NCBI RefSeq assembly: GCF_907164915.1
Contig: NC_061867.1
Location: 33,353,751 to 33,417,750 of the forward strand
Direction: 5' to 3'
DNA length: 64,000 nt
Source: Impatiens glandulifera
Taxonomy: Eukaryota; Streptophyta; Magnoliopsida; Ericales; Balsaminaceae
Shown here: positions 31,708-43,764 of the stretch, piece after piece
How the letters are laid out: each line of letters starts with the position of its first letter
How positions within the stretch are numbered: position 1 is the first letter of the stretch
Notes under the pieces: generated by a model
What the model was told of the DNA's origin: nothing
The model's input: the letters and a program-made list of their open reading frames with translations, nothing else
The model's database searches: none
Translations under genes and position numbers: made by a program

Positions 31708-33556
31708 GAGGTGAACATATCTTGGGTTGACCTAAACCCCAACTATAACCTAAACTCAAAATATTAATTTGGGTAAGTTAAGTTGAGTATGGATTGGGTT
31801 TAATTTGGGTTGGGTTAGGGTTACCCAATTACCCAAATTTAATCAATTTAATTTAATTCTCTATTATCAATCCAATATAAATTAACCATCTTCCAACTCT
31901 AATATACTCTCTTGATTTTTACTACGTTGATCTCCATTTCAGTCAACTATAAAAATAATTGAAAATTTTAAAACTCATTAGTAATATATTTATTAATTAT
32001 AGTCCAACCATACGGAACAAACAAAACACTATTATTTTAAAATTTTTTAATGAATTAATTTATTTATGGAAATTAACAGAGTTTACCATATTCAAGACTT
32101 TATTTATTATGAATGATTTAAATATTATTTAAATAATCCATATTAATCTCACCTATTATTTTTTCAACTAATTTAGTAATTAAAATATATAAATAATTTA
32201 TAAATAATCAAAATTATGTTAAGCGGATCAAAAAATGTATAATAATGTCAAATTCATATTAGACGGAGCAAAAAACAAATTAAACAGACCAATAATATTA
32301 AATTTGTCACAAGTGTGTTAAACATGTCAAAATGTGTTAAACATATCAACATGTGTCAAAACGTGTTACGTACAAAAAACATGATAAATGTGTAAAAACG
32401 AGTTAAATACGCCAAAATGTGTTAAACGTGCCAAAAATATGATAAAGTTGTCAAATCGTGTTAAACGTGCCAAAAACATGTTATACTTGTCAGATCGTGT
32501 TAAACGTGCCAAAAACGTGTTTAATTTGTCAAATCGTGTTAAACGTGTCAAAACATGTTAAACGTGTCAAAAATGTGTTGAACTTGTCAAATCGTGTTAA
32601 ACGTGCCAAAACGTGTTAAACGTGTCAAAAACATGTTAAACTTGTCAAATCGTGTGAAACGTGCTAAAACGTGTTAAACGTGCCAAAATGTGTTAAACTT
32701 GGTAAAAGCGTGTTAAACGTGCCAAAACGTGTTAAACATGCCAAAAATAGGTTAAATGTGCCAAATTGTGTTAAACGTGCCATAAATGTGTTAAACGTGC
32801 CAAAAACATGTTTAAACGTGCCAAAAAATGTTAAACTTATTAAGAACTTGTTTAAACGTGCTAAAAACGTGTTTAAACGCGTTAAACGTGTTAAACGTGC
32901 CAAAAACGTGTTAAACTTATCAAAAACTTTTTTAAACATGCCAAATCTTGTTAAACGTGTCATAAACGTGTTAAACGTGATAAAAACATGTTTAAACATG
33001 CCAAACGTGTTAAATTTATCAAAAACTTGTTTAAATGTGCCAAAAACGTATTTTTTTTGGGAAAGTGTCAAAAATATATTAAACGCGTGCAAACGTGTTA
33101 CACATGTCAAAAACGTGTGAAACGTGGCAAAACGTGTTAAACATGTCAAAAATGTGTTGAACGTGCCAAAACTTGAGAAGTGTGCAAAAACGTGTTAAAC
33201 GTGCCAAAAACGTGTGAAATAAATTAAAACGAGTTACAAATTTATTAAAACTAAAAACGTGTTAAGCGAGACAAAACATGTCAAACAAATCAAATATTAG
33301 TTAAACGAGTTAAAAACGTGTTGAATAAGTCAAAAATGTATTAAAGTAGGTAAAACGAATCAAATAATTGTTAAACGAATCAAAATATGTTAACCGGAAC
33401 AAAAATGTGTTAAATATTAAACGAGTAAAAAAATATAATAAATGTGTTACAAACTAAAATATAGTTTGAGTTACCCAATCTATATTATTCATTAATATGG
33501 GTTGGATAATGGGTAATTTAGGTTGAATATGATTTGGATTTACCCATTTGCACCTC
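31708..33556. mobile_element. Non-autonomous TIR element filled with a minisatellite
   Basis: The ends GAGGTGAACAT... (31,708) and ...ATTTGCACCTC (33,556) form short imperfect inverted repeats, followed inward by GGGTTG/CCCAACC-rich sequence on both sides. This is typical of abundant non-autonomous hAT-like elements in plants. No transposase is present. I could not identify a convincing 8-bp target duplication, so the class is tentative. Confidence 0.4.
32215..33440. repeat. Minisatellite of ~20-bp GTGTTAAACGTGCCAAAAAC units
   Basis: Dozens of degenerate copies of GTGTTAAACGTGCCAAAA(A)C, with T/C and A/G variants, run for about 1.2 kb. Reading frames of 149 and 161 codons occur on opposite strands simply because the repeat lacks stops. 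They encode only repeated motifs and are not genes. Confidence 0.9.
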
Positions 33557-33883
33557 CTTAATACTAATTATATTTAAAAAAGAATATACACTAATTACGA
33601 CATACATAACATTATCCTATCCCACTTAATACATATTTGTGTTATCTATATTTTTTTATTTTTTTTGAATATTAAAGTTTATATTTTTTTTTGGGAAAAC
33701 GGTTTAACACCATTTCATTAAAAAGTCCAAAAGTGGGAGGAGTCAATAATCAAAATTAGACAAACCCTAGTTTTGATTGTAAGATACAAACAAAAGACCT
33801 AAAAGTTTCTGAATTGTGGCAGTCAAATCACATTACAAAATACAGATTAAAATGAATAAAGACTACAATCTAGATATCACAAC

Positions 33884-36425
33884 CTATGTTGTCTCCATAT
33901 TAGCCTTTTGACCATATTTCCTTCTTCCACGTCCCAATCTTCTCGCGTTCTTCATGAAGGGAGATTCAATTGAAGCAGATGATGATGTATGTCTGCTCTT
34001 ATTGTTTAATCTTCCTCTATATGAACTCGTACTAACATAATAAAATGTATTCTTTTTTAGGATTTCAAGGTTTTTGTCACTACTTTTCTCTACTTTAGTT
34101 TTTCGTGTTTGAAGATCAACAAACTTAGTTTCCTTCTCCTCTGTTGTATCTTTGCTTTCATCTTCTACATCTTCCTCTTTCTTACATTTAGGTTTATCTT
34201 CTTCAGAATCCCCTATTTCATCAATTTCCTTTCCTTTCTTACTTCCCTCTTCTTGAGTTTGATTTCCTTTTGTTTCTTCATCCGAATTTTAAACATCTTT
34301 CTCTTTGGCATTGCTTTCTTTTGCTGCTTGTTTTTCCACAACTGTTTCATTTGTACTAGGAACCTTTTGTTGCTTGGCTTCTCCATTCTGCATTTGTTGT
34401 TCCTGGTTTTCTTTCTGGTTGACCATTAATTTAGGGCATCTCATTATAGAATATTTAAAGGTATTGCAGTTCACACATATGTACGGTCGTCATTCATAGT
34501 GTATGCCCATCTTGGTAGCATTTCCTTTTCGATCCACTACTGTAATTTCGTTGGGGAGAACGCTTATGGGTTGAACTTCACCGCTCATCCTATCATATGC
34601 GAGATTTTCATTTTCCTCAGTGATTTTGTCCATGTATAGCGGGTTTCCTAGAAGGCTAGCGAAATGGCTTAAGGCTTTTGCGTTGTACATGTGGGGAGGG
34701 ATATTTCGAGCTCTATCACATGTACCCTCCTTTCATTTGCAACTTAAATCAGATTTGCACTATTTCTTTTGGAATACTGACATAGCTTGTACCCTCCTTT
34801 CATTTTTCGAGCTCCATGCATTCTTTCTCCATGTGTGTATGTCCCAACTCTAAAATTTTCTCAAGATTAGCCTCTTGATTGAATTTCAGGAAATACACGG
34901 CGTGACTGTTAGAGGTGACCTTCATTAGACCTTCTTTTCTCAATTGCTTCATGAGTTCTTCTTTGGTGACATCAAAAGTGGCAGATTCTTTCCCAATATA
35001 ATACCCACTATCACATGTTCCCATGATCGAACGCATTTTTCTTCCACGTCTAATGGTAGCTTGAACTCAAAAGGATTTTCGAGTTTTTCCACCTTTGATT
35101 TGAATGCACCCAGGAAAATCTGTCCATTTTTTGGGATTTTGTTTTCACTTTTTTTTGCTAAGTTTTGACCCTGCTTTGTGTCTGGATTCTTCTTCCAGAC
35201 TTGATCAACCTGATAATTTGGGTTCTTCTTCAGAGTATAAACCTTTGTCTTGGTACATTTTGTCAACTCTTTCATTGTGTTGACGGACCAACTAACAATA
35301 ATGTCATACTCCTCTTTTTTTAGAAGGTTCCAATCTTGGAGGTAGTGCAGGTTAACCTAAATAGTGATTTTCTGAGCCCTTTCTTTGTTGAGAATCATTT
35401 TTCCATTCTTAGCTTGCATCAGCATCCTTAAAATTTGGTTTCTCAGCATTTTGAGGTTTGCCCTCTCATTAAAACCAACCCTACATTTTCCTTTTGCCTT
35501 CTCTTCGGTTTCCCATATTTCCACTGCTTTCTTTTTTACTGCATTATTCTGACATTTGTTTCCAACTCTGATTTTTTCTAGACCAGCACTATTTTCCTTT
35601 TGTTCCTTTGTAATTTCCTTCTTCTTGCTGGTCTTGGAGGTAGTGCAGGTTTACCTAAATAGTGATTTGCTGAGCCCTTTCTTTTTGAGAATCATTTTTC
35701 CATTCTTAGCTTGCATCAGCATCCTTAAAATTTGGTTTCTCAGTATTTTGAAGTTTGCCATCTCATTAAAACCAACCCTCCATTTGCCTTTTGCCTTCTC
35801 TTCGGTTTCCCCTATTTCCACTGCTTTCTTGTTTACTGCATTATTCTGACATTTGTTTCCAACCCTGATTTCTTCTAGACCAACACTATTTTCCTTTTAT
35901 TCCTCTGTAATTTCCTTCTTCTTGCTGGTCGCCTTTGTTTTATTTTTGCTTTCTTTTTTTTCTTTGTGACTTACCAGTTTTATCGGATTGATTCTGATTC
36001 CCAAAATAATCAGCAACAAATTCATTTGAAAAAGTTTGTTTATTTGGACAATTAGTATGTATTTCATTTTTGCTCGTATCTCCGTTGACATTAATCTTAA
36101 CAGAATTACCGAATGCTATAGTGGAAGAAGGCATACCTGGAGCTTTTCCAGAGTTGACATTTATGCTCTTGCTCACGAATTCATGGGTGTCATCTTTTCC
36201 TTCTTTAGTCAGAGTGTCTTTGTTTTTATGAGACGTAATGGGGTATGTGCTCATATTTCCTTCCTGTTGGTTATCTGCATCTTGGACTTTATTTGGGTGA
36301 GTGGAGCAGGAATTTGATACCTCAAGTGCCTGTTTAAGAGAATTGGTCAGGCTTGATCCAAAGGTTGACAAAGAAGAAAAATTCCCTATTACAGAGCTTT
36401 CATGTTTTCTGTTTCGAAATGGCAA
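33884..36425 (-). pseudogene. DUF4283 / zinc-knuckle ORF1-like protein, broken
   Basis: The minus-strand reading gives a Ser/Asn/Lys-rich N-terminus (36,425-35,940). A region duplicated by a 298-bp tandem repeat follows. Then come DUF4283 motifs (about 35,275-34,500: WEHVIVGYYIGK, VYFLKFNQEANLEKIL, ALSHFASLLGNPLYMDK, GNATKMGIHYE). A decayed knuckle CVNCNTFKYSIMRC has lost its GH pair. The C-terminus is Glu/Lys-rich, ending in GRGRRKYGQKANMETT. Plant LINE ORF1 proteins have this order and bind RNA. Frameshifts near 34,800, 35,000 and in the duplication disable it. No ATG precedes the first frame. Confidence 0.6.
35334..35929 (-). repeat. 298-bp direct tandem duplication inside the ORF1-like gene
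   Basis: Two head-to-tail copies, 35,334-35,631 and 35,632-35,929, start TCTTGGAGGTAGTGCAGGT and end CTTCTTGCTGG, with scattered substitutions and a small indel. A 298-bp period is not a multiple of three, so the duplication shifts the reading frame. Confidence 0.9.
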
Positions 36426-36439
36426 AAGCAGACGAATTC

Positions 36440-36830
36440 AAACAACGACGTTTATCGCGATGCGCGATTAGAACGGTTGAAACCCTAGCGGCGCTTGTGA
36501 ACGATTCAACTAGGGTTTCCGTGACACTTCCGATCGTGCCGTTCGTGGCGATCGTGTCGTTTGTGCCGATCTTGACTTCGATTTTGCGGTATTGACTGTG
36601 TCGCTCGTACCGCAGCGAATACAACGAAGCGTGATCTGTACAATTGAAACCCTAGTAGCGCTTGCGAAACAGGGGATTCTGTGGCTATGTCAATCGTGCC
36701 ATTTTTGTGAATCGTGTCGTTCGCGACGATCGTGTCGTTCGTGACGATCGTGACGTTGATTATGTTGTGTCAACCGTGTTGATCGTGTCGTCGATTGTGA
36801 TGTGTCAATCGTGCACGATCGTATCTCCAT
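36440..36830. repeat. CpG-rich CGATCGTGTCGTTCGTGACG repeats
   Basis: Degenerate tandem and palindromic repeats built from CGATCGTG, TCGTTCGTG and TGTCAATCGTG. The composition is CG-rich in otherwise AT-rich surroundings. They lie in the putative 5' leader of the LINE-type unit. Confidence 0.65.
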
Positions 36831-37218
36831 AATTTTTCTCTCATATCTGTAAAGTTTATATTCATAAATCTTCAAAAGTGTTTTTTAAATATCTTCAATT
36901 TATTAAAAATGCAATTAAAGTAGTGTCACCTTAAGTAAAATCATAATTGATATTCTTATAAACATTTTTGTCCTTTTCATTTCAATGAACTATTTGACCA
37001 TTAAGCAACATTACAGTTAATAATATGTTCTCTAAGTGCATAAACAAACAAACAAGTAGATTATATAATGAAAGATGAATAATTTTCCATTGAATATTAT
37101 CATACTATTTACCAATAATAATTGAAATAATGGAACAAAACCAAATATCCTCTTGACAAAATTTTACTCTAAAGTTATAATACAGAGATTAATCCTATCC
37201 TAAGTCCTAACCCTAGCT

Positions 37219-38266
37219 TCAAATGAGTGAACAATTAAGCAAATCAGAGAAACCTCCACCGTTGAAATGACCATTCCACTCATCCAAGAATTCTAATCCA
37301 GCAAACATATCATTTTCATCATCCTCTCCTCCTCCTCCATGACCATGAGCATCAACAAATATGTCATGATTTATAGCATTCCATCCTCCTCCTATACCAG
37401 CAGCAGCAGGTACATGATCAACAACTTCATTGCAAAGAAGATTTTCAGGTTTAACAGGGGAGGAGGAGCCATGATCATCTTCAACACAAGAATGAAGTTT
37501 CGACGACGACGACGAGGATTGATTCAAGATGACTTCTGCAATGGTGTCATCGTCCCATTCTTCATCGTTAATTGGTGCTCCATGTTGTTCACCGTTTTTA
37601 GGGCCTAAACCACTCTTCTTGAACAATTTGCATACAACATACGAATCCTATATGTAAGTAAGAAGAAAAGACATGGAATTTAGAAAACAAGAATCAACAG
37701 AATTGTAAATGTACATGAATACATACATAAAAACATACATACCAGATCAACAACCCCTGCAGCAGTTAATGAGGGATCTTGATGAATTCTATATTCATGA
37801 ATGATCCAATCCGTTCTTTCCCCTTTGGGAGCATGACCAAGGTGAAAAACCAGAGTTTTGATCATCCCAACAACAACAGTTTCCCCCCTGCTCCCCCCAT
37901 TCTTCTGCCGAACATTCCTATCCTTTCCGGTAGATTTCCAATATCCCTTTTCGGTAGAACGTTTTGCCCTTACTCCACTTGAATACTTTTTCACCTTAGG
38001 ACAAAAGAAATACCATTCTTGATCGCTACTCTTCCAGCAAGCTTTATCTGAAGAAGATAAGATATTTAGTAATTAATCAAGACACCCAGAAGAAGATGAT
38101 CAAATTAAGTACTCGTGTACGTACCTGGAAGATCCCATGGAACGAAATCGTAAATGTTAACTTCAGAAATAACACCCGGAAGTCGTTTCTTCATCATTTT
38201 CCTTCTGAGATAATACTTGATCAGTTCGACGTCAGTAGGATGGAATCTCATTCCAGGAATACCCAT
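37219..38266 (-). CDS. NAC domain transcription factor, complete (3 exons)
   Basis: A plant-specific NAC transcription factor. Exons are 38,266-38,125, 38,047-37,743 and 37,647-37,219, all with GT-AG introns, giving 291 codons without interruption. The start [19 protein letters not shown] opens NAC subdomain A almost at once. Subdomains B-E follow ([71 protein letters not shown]) within residues 1-160. The acidic, Gly/His/Ser-rich C-terminus (WDDD..., [12 protein letters not shown], ending LLNCSLI) is the presumed activation region. No membrane anchor is seen. The PTDVEL and [10 protein letters not shown] wording recalls the NAC082/103-like branch, but the subgroup is not certain. It would act in the nucleus as a dimer on DNA. 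It is the only intact host gene here, flanked by AT-rich DNA and transposons. Confidence 0.92.
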
Positions 38267-38419
38267 TATTGATATCGCAAGTTGTCCGAACTAGAGTCTG
38301 AAGATTGATTGATCGATCGAAGATTCAATTCCAAAATCACGAAACAACGAATTCTTCAGAAGGAGAACCAAACAAAGAGAAATAGACCGAAAGATCAAGC
38401 GACCAAGCGACGGAGGGAG

Positions 38420-38445
38420 AAGGAAAATATATACGCGTCAATTTA
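38420..38445 (-). promoter_or_regulatory. Putative TATA box and W-box of the NAC gene
   Basis: On the minus strand, TTGACGCG (W-box core TTGAC) is followed within a few bases by GTATATATTTT. This is about 160 bp upstream of the NAC start codon, a plausible core promoter position. Confidence 0.45.
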
Positions 38446-38449
38446 ACGG

Positions 38450-40740
38450 TCTTAAGTTTTTCTTTTTTTTTTTTCAAATATATTTACATTTTATTTTTTA
38501 TTGTCAATATTTATTACATAAAATATTAGTTTGTCTTACCATTTTTATTTATATAAAAAATAATAATTAAATGATTTTTAAAATTAATAAATATAAAAAT
38601 AAACATTTTATTTTATTTTAACATTTTTTTAATTCATTTATTATTTTAATTTATAATATTATTTATTGACAAATAAGTGTTTATATTATATGATTTTAAT
38701 TAGTTTATTATCTGAATGGATATTTATAACATTAATTTTCTAATTAAAACGGGTTTTCGACTAACGATCTCTTTTTTTCATTATTAATTCTCTATGTTCT
38801 GTTTTTTAAAATATATATAATATTAATTTTAATTATAAATAAGTATTATAACTAATTTGAAAGAGAGTAAACCGTATAAGACAACCCTTTTTATGTGTTT
38901 GTTTTTTATGTTTTTATTTTTTTTTGCATGATATGTCACTTATTTATTATTATTTTTGAATTAATACTATATATTTTTAAAATAATTAATTTATAAACAT
39001 ACATAATTACTGTATATAACTAATATTTTTTTTAAATAAACTATTACCTTTTTCAAATAATTTGCAGTTTTACAAATTAATTTTTTTTTTGACATCAATG
39101 AAAAGATGTAGAGATAAATTAACAAGGTATTTAAACCATATTTGTCAATAGGTCGAGATATAATTTGTATATGGTTCCGTTAAAAACACTATCGATTAAT
39201 ATGTGCGTTAATCGTTCGTACACGATTCCGTCTGTAAACATTATTTGTCAATAGGTCAGTACATCATTTGTACATGGTTCCGCTAAAAACTCTATATGTG
39301 GATATTGTGATCGATTTTTTTAAAAAATTATTTTTTTAGATCGATTAGTGTGAAAATTTTGGGACACTCTTTAAAAAATTTATTATTTTGAAAACGTGAG
39401 GGGAATTAATTTTAATGTCTGAAAATTTGAAATTTTAAAAATAAGGTTTTGTAGACAACTCCATATCTTACATTCTTGTCGAATCTGGGAGAGATTGAGA
39501 GTTTTTTAATGGAAAGTATGTCATAAGCATTTTTTTTAAACTTTTTTCAATATTAATTAACCTCACGACTAGAGAGTCGGCACCTAATTTCAAAAATTAG
39601 GAAATTAAGCGATGTGAGTTCGGCGTTTGATTACGTGTGGGAAAAGGTTTTTAGACGCTATGTCTCATAACGTCCCTAAGGTCTCTACTAGTTAATTTTG
39701 GCCTTTCTTTAAAACATTCTTACATTTTACATTTCAGAAAAAATTAATTATATACTATCCTATGATCATATAAATCACAAACTATAATTAAGAAAATAAA
39801 AAATGTCAACAAAAATAAACCTAAATCTAAAATACAGAAAAATAATAATAATAAAATAAAATAAAAAATTATATAAAAATATAAAATAAACAACAACTAA
39901 AAAACCTGAAGAATGCAGCAAGCGTCGGCAGCAGCATTGACCATTCTTTTTGGTAAAACGACCTTAAAATTCAAACAACACGACCAAGTAACCCGAGACA
40001 AGACAAAAACCCATAATATTTTTGGCCAAAACTAATATTAAACAATAATTTATAACAATATAACATAAATATAAGATTTCACCCAAAGGTCACACAAAAT
40101 ATTCAAGATCAATATTTACAATTAAGAATATGCATATTTTGATCACTTCTTTTATATTGTTTTTATTTTTCAAGCAAAACTATTTAGAATTGTCTAATTT
40201 TTTTTATATGTTATTCTATTTACATCAAATAACATTCCTATAAAAATTCACCTAATCGTGATATGTGCAAAGCTAAGAATAAAAAATTATAAATTAAAAA
40301 AAATGAAAACATACAAGTTTTGTGTCAGTTTCGATTTTTTAATTTATATACTTGTCAAAACAGTTCAGAAATTTCTGAAATTTGTATATGTTTTTAAAAA
40401 TATAGTAATTAACATGCATATAAAATTTCAGCCAAAGGGGAGGTGGGAAAGGTAGAAAACCAAAAATACAAAGTCAAAGATGTAAAGGGTACTTATTTTT
40501 TAATCATATTTCGGTTATGTCTTTGTTTTGATTTTGAACTTTCTATTTTTGTTTTCATGTTACATAACATACATATTTACATGATCATGCACGAAATTAA
40601 AGAGGCCAAGAAAACAATAAATTAAAATATGCAATGATTTTTATTTAATGAAATAGGCAAAAACCATGTAAAAAAAGAAAGAGGAAATCAAAAGCTTACA
40701 ATATTGCTGCTCTTGATTTCGGTTGTGCAAGGAATTGGGC
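38450..40740. other. AT-rich intergenic DNA, no gene seen
   Basis: Long poly(T)/poly(A) and low-complexity stretches. A patch at 39,545-39,700 (GAGAGTCGGCACCTAATTTC, GAGTTCGGCGTTTGATTACG) resembles one near 28,500 and is probably a dispersed repeat remnant. Short open frames near 40,258-40,625 have no recognisable motif. Confidence 0.6.
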
Positions 40741-40754
40741 AGCCTAGGGATATG

Positions 40755-41318
40755 GGGAAATTTGACGAAATAACCCTAATGATAGGCTTATTTCCAAATT
40801 TAGCAGGGAGGATAAATTTTGCAAAATTAACCTTTTGTCATGGGTAAAAGACAATTCTATCCTTAATTAAAAATTTGGTTATTTCCATTTCTTTTCCTCT
40901 CTCTCCTCATTCTCTTTCAGTTTCTCCTCGACCGACCTTTGGTTTCCTTTCTCTCTTTTCAGTTTCTCCCATTTCAGTTTCTCTCCTCCGACGATTCAAG
41001 AGAAGCAACGAAACGAAGGAAGCCGATAAATCAACTCCCCGAAGCAATGCCCCGGAATGCCTTCATCATTTAAGGTGAGTTATGCCCATTTTTCTGTCGT
41101 TTTCCTTGCATGAATACTGAAATGGAATAATAGTTTAGGGTTTTAGCGTTTTTGGGGTGGATGAATGGTTTAAGGTTTAATATGCATCTGTCGCAGACGT
41201 CGCAGACGAATATGCATCTATCGCAGGCAAAAAATGCATCTGTTGCAGGAGAAAAATGCATCTGTCGCCTGCGAAAAATGCATCTATCGTCTGCGAAAAA
41301 TACATTTTTTGCCTGTCA
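40755..41318 (+). repeat. Left terminal inverted repeat with inner minisatellite
   Basis: Pairs with 43,765-44,344. It includes pyrimidine-rich CTCTCTCC/CAGTTTCTCC sequence and, at 41,180-41,300, about six units of GCATCTGTCGCCTGCGAAAAAT. Short frames here are repeat artefacts. Confidence 0.8.
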
Positions 41319-41514
41319 GAGTTCACAACCTTCGCTGCTTGCGCGATTCTACTCGGAATCCTAGTTACTTTGATCATACACCTTTCTTTCTAACTTCTAG
41401 ATTTAGAATCTCATGAAATTTTCTGAAATCTATCGCGTGAATAATACAACAAATCTAGTTATTAAGGGTTGAAGTTTCAAATCTGTAATGCAGGTTCTCA
41501 GTTATTAAGGAAAG

Positions 41515-42561
41515 ATGCATCCACTACAAATGACTTATATTGCAACAACTTGTTGCTTGGTGATTACACTGTTGGTTTCTGTTAAATTAGTCTTGACACA
41601 TATATTATGCTGGAGGGAACCAAAGGAACAGAATGTTATATTGGTTATCATTCTTGTGGCTCCTTTATATGTTGTTGTATCCTACACTAGGTTGTTACAT
41701 TTTACATGGAGCAGTTCTTATTTTACTTTTATTGAATAAATCAAGGAATGCTATGAAGCTTTGGTAAATATAGTACCAAACATTTTTAAGGGTTTTGTAA
41801 TTCTAATGGGAGATTATTCTGTTGTTGTTATAAATGTAGGTGATTGCTAAGTTTATGGCATTGATGTATAGCTACTTGGAACATATCCTTGAGCAAGAAT
41901 ATAGTTCTAGATGGGGTAAAAGGAAGAGAAATTCACCACTCGTTTCCAATGACTCTCTTTCAGGTGGGTAAAACATGTTTTTTTGGTGTAGTTTTTGAGG
42001 ATTTTGTTTCCTATGTTTTAAAGATGTGGTTCTTTTTATACTGATTGCAGCCCCATACAGTTCGGTTGAATCACCAATCGCTAAAGCTTCTAAAGCAGTG
42101 GACATGGCAGTTTGTTGTGATTCGACCTGTATGTTCAATCTTGATGATAGTTCTTCAAAGAATGGGAATATATCTGAGTTGGATCAACTGGACATTCACT
42201 ATTATCTTAAACGTTTCAGTCTCCCTTGCCTTGTATTTTCTTGTGATCTTTTACCATGTGTTTGATAAAGAATTGAAACCACACAGCCCTCTAGCGAAAT
42301 TCTTGTGCATCAAGGGAATTGTCTTCTTCTGTTTCTGGCAGGTAATATTCTAACCTTCCGTTTAAATATGGATCCAAATCATTATACTTGTGAATCATTC
42401 AATTTATTGTGTAAAAAAAAACAGGGGATTGTGCTTGAGATTGTAGCTTCATGGGGGTAATAAAATCTCATCATATTTGGATTGATGTGGAGCAAATTGA
42501 AGAGGCGTATCAAAATGTGTTGGTGTGTCTGGAGATGGATTTTTTCGCCATTATTCAGCAG
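41515..42561 (+). pseudogene. Captured DUF300/TMEM184-like (LAZ1-type) gene fragment
   Basis: Four exon-like blocks with intron borders encode part of a plant seven-helix DUF300 (organic solute transporter alpha/TMEM184) protein. About 41,515-41,763 reads TYIATTCCLVI and APLYVVVSY, then IKECYEAL. 41,840-41,963 reads VIAKFMALMYSYL, then GREIHHSFPMTLFQ. 42,051-42,341 reads TWQFVVIRPVCSILMI, FYHVFDKELKPH and FLCIKGIVFFCFWQ. 42,425-about 42,561 reads IKSHHIWIDVEQIEEAYQN. A TAA in exon 1, an indel in exon 2 and a frameshift in exon 4 disable it. Retained introns show capture at DNA level. The C-terminal region is missing. Confidence 0.8.
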
Positions 42562-43203
42562 TGACCCCTACAGAATTGGTGTTGTATCATCTTCATCGTC
42601 AATCAAGGAGAAGAAGAAAGTCAAGTAGCTTCATCTCGTTTGTATTCTGTCGTGGGAAGATGATGAATTATGTCAACTTTGTTCTATTTTTGTTAATTAT
42701 GTTGTGGGATGTAACTTGTGTTTGTCTTGGACTTTATTAAGATCTTGAGATTTTTGTTAAAATAAATTATCAAATAAATAAAACATATATTATATTATTT
42801 GAGTAAGTTACCAAAAAAATAGAGACATATTAAGTTTAATTTATGTTAAATGATGATTATATTAAAAAAAAGTATGAAGACAAAAGAAAGATCGATTATA
42901 AATCCAAAAGAAAAAAGATGCATCCAAATTCTTCTACTGTGTTCTACTCATGTCATATTGTTTTAATCATATTTTTCTTTTAAACATCTTTTACGAGTTT
43001 GTTTAATACCTTTGTTTAATCTAGTTTCCATCATAGATTAAAATCCAGATTTATCTGATTCCAAAGAAGTGAGTCAACACATAATGCAACAATTGTAGAA
43101 TGACTGAACTTATGGAGTATTAGATTAATTGTGAACTTTTATGGAGCTAGTTCAACTGACAAGATTTCTCTAAATAATGTACATAGAAGAGACATAGATT
43201 CAA

Positions 43204-43228
43204 TATATATATATATATATATATATAT
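43204..43228. repeat. (TA)n microsatellite
   Basis: About 12 TA repeats between the captured gene fragment and the right inverted repeat. Confidence 0.85.
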
Positions 43229-43764
43229 GATTTTCAGTGATCAACTAAGATATTATTATCACCAAAGGATAAGAAAGAAAGAACAAATTTTAAGTATAAA
43301 TGCACCCAATTCTCACGAGCAAAAACCTTTATCTTTCACGAGGATTTACTAGCTGCGAGAAAACAGCACTTGTCGCCATATCTTTCTCCCCATAACTCGC
43401 ACCCTCCACCCTACTTGCGCTGCTGTTATCAAACGCCTCCATAGGTGGAGGATTCAATGTAATTCCTTGAATATGGTTCGTGCTGTTGTCTTTCGGTTCT
43501 GTCGGAGTCGATGAAGTTTCCTCAAGCTAGAGAGCATACTCCAAATTCCACAAAACATCTCCCATTGACGGACTGTCAACCCCATGCTCCGCTAGACATT
43601 TCTCCCCCGTATCACTGTACTTCTTTAGGGAAGCAGGGTTCACTTTCCTTGAAGAAAAAAAACAAAGAAAAAAATGATACTTTATCTTACAAAACACAAA
43701 GGAAAATAACATTTCACCTCATTTTTTGCTCAACAACAAGAACCCAACACATGCAAATGCAATT

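Larger units (their letters stand above)
33670..36625 (-). mobile_element. LINE-type element with ORF1 but no ORF2
   Basis: On the minus strand the unit runs from a leader rich in CGATCGTGTCGTTCGTG repeats (36,830-36,440), through an ORF1-like pseudogene (36,425-33,884), to a 3' UTR ending AATGAAATGGTGTTAAACCG...CCC and an A run at about 33,682-33,690. The 3' UTR and A run follow ORF1 directly. The reverse transcriptase ORF2 is absent, suggesting a non-autonomous LINE or an ORF1-only derivative. Confidence 0.55.

Noticed and set aside
32664..33149. Two long overlapping frames (149 and 161 codons) on opposite strands
   Set aside because: Both lie in the 20-bp minisatellite and encode only its repeated motif. 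The repeat simply lacks stops.
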